Assembly: GCA_021234155.1 (NCBI GenBank)
Contig: JAJEKV010000067.1
Location: forward strand, 3,095,279-3,159,278
Direction: 5' to 3'
DNA: 64,000 bases
DNA from: Isoetes taiwanensis
Taxonomy: Eukaryota > Streptophyta > Lycopodiopsida > Isoetales > Isoetaceae
This document shows positions 57,918-64,000 of this stretch, in pieces. The notes under the pieces are model-generated. The model searched no databases. It was not told where the DNA came from and worked only from the letters and a program-made list of their open reading frames with translations. The position numbers and the translations under genes are program-made. Each line of letters starts with the position of its first letter. The stretch's first letter is position 1.

Positions 57918-57990
57918 GTGTGTGCATTTATTAATGTGCACATTTACCAATGTGCACATTTATCTAGGTGCACATTCTCCCATGTGGACA
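57918..57990. repeat. GTGCACATTTA short repeats
   Basis: GTGCATTTAT, GTGCACATTTAC, GTGCACATTTAT and GTGCACATTCT follow each other. 57991-58441 shows no gene; it contains promoter-like AT-rich sequence and ends at the LTR start. Confidence 0.8.
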
Positions 57991-58441
57991 CTTTATGCCA
58001 CTTAATAAAGGCAAGTGGGCCACACCAATTATCCCACATGCTAAAAGGGGTAATTGGAAACCCTAGCCCTAAACCCTTGTCTATTTAGGTAAGAGAAACC
58101 CTAACTTGCTATTTTCGTTCATGCCATTTTAGGGCTCTGTTTTGCTTGCTCCAGGAGTCAAAACCGCCTCCCAGACTCTGTCTGAGCGATCTAGCTCGTT
58201 AGTTCCCCTTTCTAGCTTCATCTTCTAGCAGTTCAGCAGGATGGTGAGTTCGAGGCGGGAGGGAGGCGAGCCAAGGATCAGGTATTTAGTCAATTTAATA
58301 GCCTAAACCGTCTTCCAGTCATTGAATCAGTAGGTTTAGCCTATTAAATTGCCCATAGCAGCCATTTAGATCCCCAGATACCAAGCTCTAACTAAAGAAC
58401 CTAACTCTATGATATAGATTAGACTAGTTCTTTAGTTCTTC

Positions 58442-59364
58442 TGTGATGTATATGGATGATGTATCTCTGTGAACTCATTGTATTGGGAAGGGGGGTAGAG
58501 ACCCTAAGGCCTAGTAGTTGATGCTCCTAGCTAGCCTCTTTAGCACACTATAAATTAGGCACTGTGTACAAGAACCACACACAGTTTGTGGGTGAAGGGG
58601 CGGGGAGGCCGGCTCATAAGGAGGTTCGTGTTCGACTCTTGAATGATCCCCCCGGTGTGTAAAGTCTCACCCAGGGGGATTCTTGTGGACTAGGTCTAAT
58701 GGCTTGCCCGAGGTGTGGGCAAGGCATGGACTCATTTGCCCGTGGAGTGATCGTCACTCTCCATTGGGTTCAAGTCGAATAAAGGCGGTGGCCCTCTAGT
58801 CACCTTAGTCGGCATGTAGATCGGCGGGAGTGATCCCTACCTGCCCCATCGGGCGGGGAGATGCAACCCGGGAATAGCCCTTTGGCTATGCATCGGTGAG
58901 GAGACTCTGAGTCAGGTCCCAACACTTTTCAACCTACTTTGCAAAGTGTGCCGGGGAGGCGGATGGAGTGGACTACCTAAGCCATGTTCTCATGCGGGAC
59001 CAAATCCATTGCCATGAATTACATGCGCAATGAACTCACGGAGACCCAAGCCGTCGGTCATTTCCCTTGATGCGAGCCTTGGGTAGGACTCCTACGTGAT
59101 GTCTTGATCTTGTCTATCTGGATATGTGGTGAGCCATCGCCGAGATGGTCATGTGATGTTGTTGTTGTATCTTGACATGTATGTTTTAAGCTTGACTAGG
59201 TAGGCCAGGAGGCGAGGGATAAAATGACCCCTTCCTCTTCCCCTTTGGAACTCATCAAGGTTGCAGTGTTACGTGGAGGGCCCTGTATTAGTTGAAGCTG
59301 GTATGGTGGATGAACTCCTGTTTGTATACGGTGAATGCACCGTATATGAGTAGGGGACATCACA
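58442..59364 (+). repeat. LTR of plus-strand element
   Basis: Begins TGTGATGTATATGG and ends GGGGACATCACA, giving TG...CA ends, about 920 bp. It shares blocks such as GCAAAGTGTGC, GGCGGATG and GTGGACTACC with the LTR at 18728-19689 in the same order, so the two belong to one diverged family. The start is less certain than the end. Confidence 0.7.
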
Positions 59365-59365
59365 G

Positions 59366-59377
59366 TGGTATCAGAGC
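59366..59377 (+). promoter_or_regulatory. Primer-binding site, initiator-Met tRNA
   Basis: TGGTATCAGAGC, the exact standard plant sequence, one base after the LTR end. Confidence 0.92.
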
Positions 59378-59568
59378 AATGTTCTTGGAGACCAAGAGCA
59401 AAGCACTGGCCATGCTCCCAATAGTACTAACTTGATAGGATCCTCAAACCTCGAAAAGTGGGAAAAAATTTTCTCATTTTTGTAGTATATGCTAAGCTAG
59501 TAACAGTTAAGCGAATTGGAACATAAAAAGACTAGAAACAGTGAGCCAAATCTTTCTAAGGCAAGAAG

Positions 59569-59849
59569 GTCTCACACGTCGCGCCAGAGCAAAAACCAAG
59601 ACTCCAGGTTTTGCCCTGGGTGCAACGTGCGAGACATTAGGCCATTAACACCTTAATACTTGATGAATGTCAGAAAAGTAACATGCTAGATCAGTTCAAG
59701 GTAAGATTTAGCTAGATTGATATATTACACCCCTAGAAATATGCCTAGAAATCATGTAATTTAGTCAAAAATGTACAATGTCTCACACGTCGCGCCAGAG
59801 CCTTGATGATCTAATTATTAGTTCTAGCCCCCAGCGCATCATGTGAGAC
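59569..59849. repeat. Two GTCTCACACG hairpin units, leader block 1
   Basis: Units at 59569-59635 and 59780-59849 begin GTCTCACACGTCGCGCCAG and end with the inverse (ACGTGCGAGAC or ATGTGAGAC). The arms of each can pair to a 10-11-bp stem around a 45-bp loop that contains an inner inverted repeat in unit 1 (CCAGGTTTTGCCCTGG). Confidence 0.85.
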
Positions 59850-59949
59850 CAGTACTTAGAAAACTCTGAAATAAGCATATGTTTTAAGTCAATAGGTGCC
59901 CTGGCACATTAAATAGAGAAACCTGAAAAATGACCTAAAATTACCCATC

Positions 59950-59957
59950 TATAAATA
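59950..59957 (+). promoter_or_regulatory. TATA-like box before gag frame
   Basis: TATAAATA lies 115 bases before the MARTKQTAR start codon. The same box is found at 61932 after the second hairpin block. This hints at an internal promoter, unusual for an LTR element; the evidence is sequence only. Confidence 0.35.
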
Positions 59958-60064
59958 GATCTAGCTAGACCCCCCTCATTTGTACGTTCCCTCCTTAGAA
60001 AATCTGCTCCCGCTTTTTAAGGCAATTTTTGGGCGCCCGACCTCGGATCGACGAACCGTAAGAT

Positions 60065-61130
60065 ATGGCCAGAACCAAACAGACCGCTCGACTTCCCTGA
60101 CCCAGTGAATCGACCAGCGCCCAAGATCCGAGCCTGATACAGCGGATGCTTCGGGAGCGACTTATCGATAGGGGAGACCAGCCTTCATCAAGCGGGGAAA
60201 CAACATCTGAAGAGCATAACGAGGAGGGATCCCAGGCATCAACGGAAGTACTCAAAGAAGAAGACATTGGATCTCCGGATTCAATGAATGAAGAAACCCA
60301 AGAAGCATACGAGCAGATAGAGGAAATCTGAGGAAGAGGAGAGGCCGGGCTGAGCCCGGAGGCTCAAGGTTCGCGAAGCGGCGGTGACTCGGAGCGACCA
60401 TGGAGGAAGAACTTCGAGGCCCTAGATTCGCCAGGGAGGAGGCAAAGGAGCAAGAAGAATAGAGGGCGGCGCTCGAGCCAATCGAAGAAGAAGAGCTGTG
60501 GCGTGGATCAAGAAACCACGAAGCAAAAAGAGCATGGCCCAGGGAGAGGAAGAGGAGAGAGAAAAGAAGAGGAAGAGGGGAGGAGCATGAGGCCAAAGTA
60601 GAGGAACTGAGCAAAAAAAAGGAAAAATTAGTGGAGGCGGGCCAAAGGAAAATCAAGAAGGTTCCACGAACAAGGCCGTTATTGCCGGCCGACAAACTGC
60701 TTCGTCAGGCGAAAAAGGAGGACTTCAACGGCTGCCAGGAGGTGGAAGCTCTTGAAGCCCCGGTGATGAGCAAGGAGCACGGACAAGCAGCCAGTCAGGT
60801 GCGGGCACCCCCCATACCGTGGGACGGGAAAGCCCGCGACCTGCCGGGAATCGTGCGTGATAGACCACAATCAAGATCCAAGAGGAAGTGAGGGAGCACA
60901 ATGCCTACATGAAGAAGTGGGAGGCTTACACCTCCTACCACCGGGGAGAATAGGGTCGAGTGTCGAAGGTGGGCGTCCATCGAAGAAGCAAACTCTAAAG
61001 CCGTAGCGCCGAAGCCCAAAAATAAGCCAACAAAAGGAGGGCCCGGCCGAGAAAGGAAGTGAGAGGCGAGCACTCACGAGGAGATCAGGCACTTCAGTAG
61101 CGGCCGGCTTAAACACTAATCCGTCTTGTG
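60065..61130 (+). pseudogene. Gag-like frame opening with a histone H3 tail sequence
   Basis: The first ATG after the leader begins MARTKQTAR, identical to residues 1-9 of histone H3 counting the initiator Met, then LP and a TGA stop. The same frame continues past the stop (DPSLIQRMLRERLIDRGD, SSGETTSEEHNEEGSQAS, EETQEAYEQIEEI) to 60331. Further frames downstream are rich in Arg, Lys and Glu (60631-60891, QRKIKKVPRTRPLLPADK). Position after LTR, primer site and leader fits gag. It is broken by several stops. No H3 sequence follows residue 9, so it is not a captured histone gene. The N-terminal mimicry may target H3-tail readers; that is inference. Confidence 0.55.
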
Positions 61131-61476
61131 GATTAAGCCCGATTAGTGAGAGAAGTCATACAAGAGTACAACAGAAATGAGGGTGGTGGGACGAGATCTT
61201 TTGGCGTTGCAAGCGGCCGGCGAAGCTGGTCTGACACTTTGAAGATTCCACAGCACGCAGGTGCATGCCAAGCGGTAACATTAATGAGGAAAGATATGCA
61301 CTTGGCGGTGTAATTAAGGGAGAGCCCTATTAATTTTTGTAAATCAAGATTTTTGTTTAATACAAAGTGTTTTTGACTAGATTATATGTGTAAGCGTGCT
61401 TAACTAAAATTTGAGTTAGTAAGTAGCGACTTTTGTTTTAGTTAAATTGGACATTTTAAGAGCAAGTAATGAGGAT

Positions 61477-61742
61477 GTCTCACCGCGTCGGCGCCCGGAA
61501 GCAAAACCAAGACTCTAGGTCTTGACACGGTATAGCGTGTGAGACCATATCAAACTAGACCAAAACACCTCAAATCGACCAAGTAAGGGGTCAATCTTGC
61601 CTAACTTCGATGAGTCTAGCATGATTTGACCCTTAGATCACCAAATTGGACAAGTTTTGACCAAGATAGGGCAGATGTCTCACGTCGCGCCCGGGAGCAA
61701 AACCAAGACTCTAGGTCTTGACACAGGCATAGCGTGTGAGAC
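61477..61742. repeat. Two GTCTCAC hairpin units, leader block 2
   Basis: Units at 61477-61545 and 61677-61742 share AGCAAAACCAAGACTCTAGG and end GCGTGTGAGAC. They are closer to each other than to the units of block 1. They are about 200 bp apart, like the pair in block 1 (211 bp). Confidence 0.85.
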
Positions 61743-61931
61743 CTCTAACATTTTCTCCACCATGCCATATATCAATTGACCTCTAGTTTGTTGCAATAGG
61801 TTCATTAGATAGTTCGGTCATGCTCAAACCCTCAAATTAGCCTTCAATTCCCATTTGAACCTCGGCATAGGCTAGAATTATCCAACCCAAAGAGTTTTCA
61901 AGTCACCCAAAATTAGGGTTTTCCCCTAGTC

Positions 61932-61939
61932 TATAAATA
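61932..61939 (+). promoter_or_regulatory. TATA-like box after hairpin block 2
   Basis: TATAAATA in the same relative place as at 59950, preceded by an ACCCAAAATTAGGGTTTT context. Confidence 0.35.
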
Positions 61940-62059
61940 GGCTCCCATTTCTCACTTGCCATCCTACAAGTTTGCTCCAGACCTCCTAGGTGATTTTCCG
62001 GCTCACAGCTTTGGCTTTTGCATCCGTTTGTTAGTCTCATCTTCTCTAAATCCATGGCA

Positions 62060-63612
62060 GCTTGACTTTGGCGATGATCTGACGCCCGGCACCCATCTTG
62101 TTGAGACCGATGTCAATACCATATTCAAGTCTTTTAGAAAGAAATAGATGTCAAGCCACTCTGCGCAACCCGACATATAGACAAGTCTTGGCCAGGAGTT
62201 CCAAGCTAGGGTAGGGCCGGTCCCTATCGGCTCCCCTTATGCGGGATATTTTTGTTCCATGGCCATCCCTTCAAGCAGCCTTGGGTGATGTTCCAAACAT
62301 TGCCAAGTACCGACCAACAAGGCCCGGAGGTTGCGGATTACATGGTCTTGGCGGTCAGCCAGGGACCAAGTATTTCTCCTACAGCGCCGCCTTAGCAATC
62401 TTCCTTTCCATCGTCTTTGAAAACCCCATGGGAAAACCTCTATCCCTCCCATGGAGGTGGATCCCATAACCTCCTCGACCTTGAGACCAGCTCCTTTTGC
62501 GGTACCAGCGGGAGCAAGAAGGAAAAAGAAGGCGAGGATCGGAAGGCGAGGACTCGTCGAGCTCGACCCAGCGGAAGGCGGCGGCTAGCGGAAGAGGGTT
62601 ACGCAACTTTGAGCGAAACCGGTAGACCCTCGGGATCGGCTCCCCACTTGGGCTAGGTATCACAAGCCTAGCCCCCATCATCATCGGCGAGGAGTACTTG
62701 CTCCTCGGCGACATCGAGAACCTCCCTGAGATGCAAGGAAGGGAGTATCGACTCGACGAGTTCTTTGCACCAAGTTGTGGCAACAACGGATCTGGATGAT
62801 TTCATCGTCGGGGAGTTTGAATTTCCGCTTGGGGTAAAGAAGAAGAAGAGATTTTAGCGTAGGCGGAGCACCTATCTGAGAGTCGACTTGAGGACATCAA
62901 GCCTCTGACAACATCGGGCAAATAATGGGCTTCGGGACCTGCCATCGATGAGGAGTTCTATGCCATCCAAGAGCGGATGGGGATCCGTGGCAAATCCACG
63001 AACATTTTGATGCCGAGCTCTTCGACACCAGCTCCCCAGAGAAGAAGCGGAATCGACATCAGGCGAGTTTCATCGACAATCGGGGATTCTGAGAGAGTTC
63101 AGGGTGGAGGTCGATGAATCTGGCGGGGAAGACATAGAGTTGGCGGTAGGGGCGACGAATCAACAACGTCGCTACAACCCAGTTATTTGAGATACTATCT
63201 CCCCCTGCTGCTGGATGGGAGAATAAGCGGTAATACCGCATAAATTCAGCCCGAGGGCCGAAGAAGAATGTTCATGCTCGCCACTCTCGGGCTTTGGCAT
63301 GCATGCTTTGGCTTCAAAACAGACTATGCGTCTTAGTAAAAGGCGATGGCACTTGACATCTTCGACTTATTTGTGCCCCTCTGCCGGCGAGGGGAAGGCT
63401 GGCGTGCCAGCGGCCTACGTCCGAGCCCAGAGTAGAAGACTTGGTGCAAGCCTTGTAGGGCGGGGCGTCAACCAACATCCTTAGGAACTTGGGGCCTTTC
63501 GGTAGGAGCGGCCCAAGTTAAAGTTTCTTGAGGATAATCCATCCCTCTGCGTGATTTCAAGAATAGTTAGACTCTTGATCCCGGAGGCTTTGTATTAAGA
63601 TATTATATAATA
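62060..63612 (+). other. Degraded coding-like sequence of unknown type
   Basis: Moderately GC-rich, with short protein-like stretches (ENLPEMQGREYRLDEFFAPS near 62720, AIDEEFYAIQERMG near 62945) separated by stops and shifts. It may be the second reading frame of the LTR element. No protease, reverse transcriptase or integrase motif is legible. Confidence 0.35.
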
Positions 63613-64000
63613 CTAGTAATGGTGCCCGTTCTTTGAAAACAAATATTAAGGAACATTTGTGGATGGAAACCTATTCGGCTCGGACTCATTAACCAAGTCC
63701 ATCATATCTAGGCTATAAGAGGTTTTTGTGCATTTGATAACCTTCCCTTTGCTCTATCCGCATATCCTTTTTTTCCTCATTTTTTTCTTACACACTTTTC
63801 TTTTTTCCCTTTTCTTATTTTTCCTGCACATTTACTTTTCTCCTTCTCTCTCTCTCTTTTTTTTTTCTTTTCTTTTTTACCCTCTTCTCCCTACTCTTTT
63901 CCTTCCTTTTCTCCTTCTCATTTTTCCCTTTCCCTTTTCCCTTTTTTTTTTGGCTTTTTCCTTCCCTTTTCACCTTTCTCCACCCTTCCCATTTTCTCAT
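63613..64000 (-). mobile_element. Helitron 3' end with purine tract, runs off window
   Basis: CTAGTAATGGTGCCC at 63613 is the reverse complement of GGGCACCATTACTAG, the 3' end of the Helitron at 22718. The inner half of the hairpin is lost. From about 63750 the plus strand is a pyrimidine tract (purine on the minus strand), as in that element, continuing past 64000. Confidence 0.7.

Larger units (their letters stand above)
58442..63612 (+). mobile_element. LTR retrotransposon, 5' portion
   Basis: An LTR, a perfect initiator-Met primer site, a leader, a gag-like frame, and a second leader-like block with further degraded coding sequence. No reverse transcriptase or integrase motif could be read, and no second LTR. 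The right limit is set by a Helitron end at 63613 and is arbitrary. Confidence 0.6.

Noticed and set aside
57666-57959. Independent gene upstream of the second LINE
   Set aside because: Pro/Arg-rich frame with no motif, contiguous with the LINE; more likely ORF1 or untranslated LINE sequence.
60065-60100. Captured histone H3 gene
   Set aside because: Identity stops after residue 9; no KSTGGKAPRK or later H3 sequence follows in any frame.

Overview
The window looks like nuclear DNA from a land plant with a transposon-rich genome. Evidence is a plant-type L1 LINE, CACTA elements ending in the canonical CACTACAAGA tip, Helitrons with a plant-type Rep/helicase, Ty1/copia and LTR elements with an initiator-Met tRNA primer site, and exon fragments of plant genes (maltose exporter MEX1, cyclophilin CYP18-1, a DExH14/ASCC3-type helicase, serine carboxypeptidase-like, B3 transcription factor). 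A non-angiosperm such as a fern is possible but I cannot show it. I see no intact host gene; nearly all recognisable coding sequence is transposon-encoded or is a captured, broken gene fragment.

Layout. 1-4.39 kb: a minus-strand L1 LINE (ORF2 endonuclease, reverse transcriptase, zf-RVT) whose 5' end abuts a CGTCA array. 4.4-16.52 kb: an outer CACTA element whose right tip ends at 16520, containing a complete inner CACTA-like element (4623-11903, TTA target duplication). Both carry captured exons: MEX1 in the inner one, and a helicase joined to CYP18-1 in the outer one. 16.5-19.7 kb: an internally deleted copia remnant, then a minus-strand LTR element (gag remnant, primer site, LTR). 19.8-22.7 kb: a hAT-like element with 8-bp target duplication, a perfect palindrome, and a small Helitron made almost wholly of a 1.65-kb purine tract. 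22.7-27.5 kb: AT-rich sequence without recognisable genes. 27.5-36.2 kb: probably a minus-strand Helitron holding a retrocopy and a degenerate satellite with phased TTC/GAA pentamers.

36.2-39.9 and 48.8-52.3 kb are two copies of one segment that joins carboxypeptidase-like exons to exons of an isoaspartyl dipeptidase (IadA family). Between them lies a near-complete Helitron (40941-48818) with Rep and PIF1-type helicase, captured B3 exons and its own nested retrocopy. 54.2-57.9 kb is a second, heavily decayed LINE. 58.4-63.6 kb is an LTR retrotransposon in which the first reading frame opens with MARTKQTAR, identical to the N-terminal tail of histone H3. The window ends inside another Helitron carrying the same purine tract.

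The strongest unusual signals are the H3-tail mimic in the LTR element, the nested gene-capturing CACTA pair, the purine-tract Helitron family, and the duplicated carboxypeptidase/IadA segment. Family assignments come from reading motifs by eye; no database search was possible.
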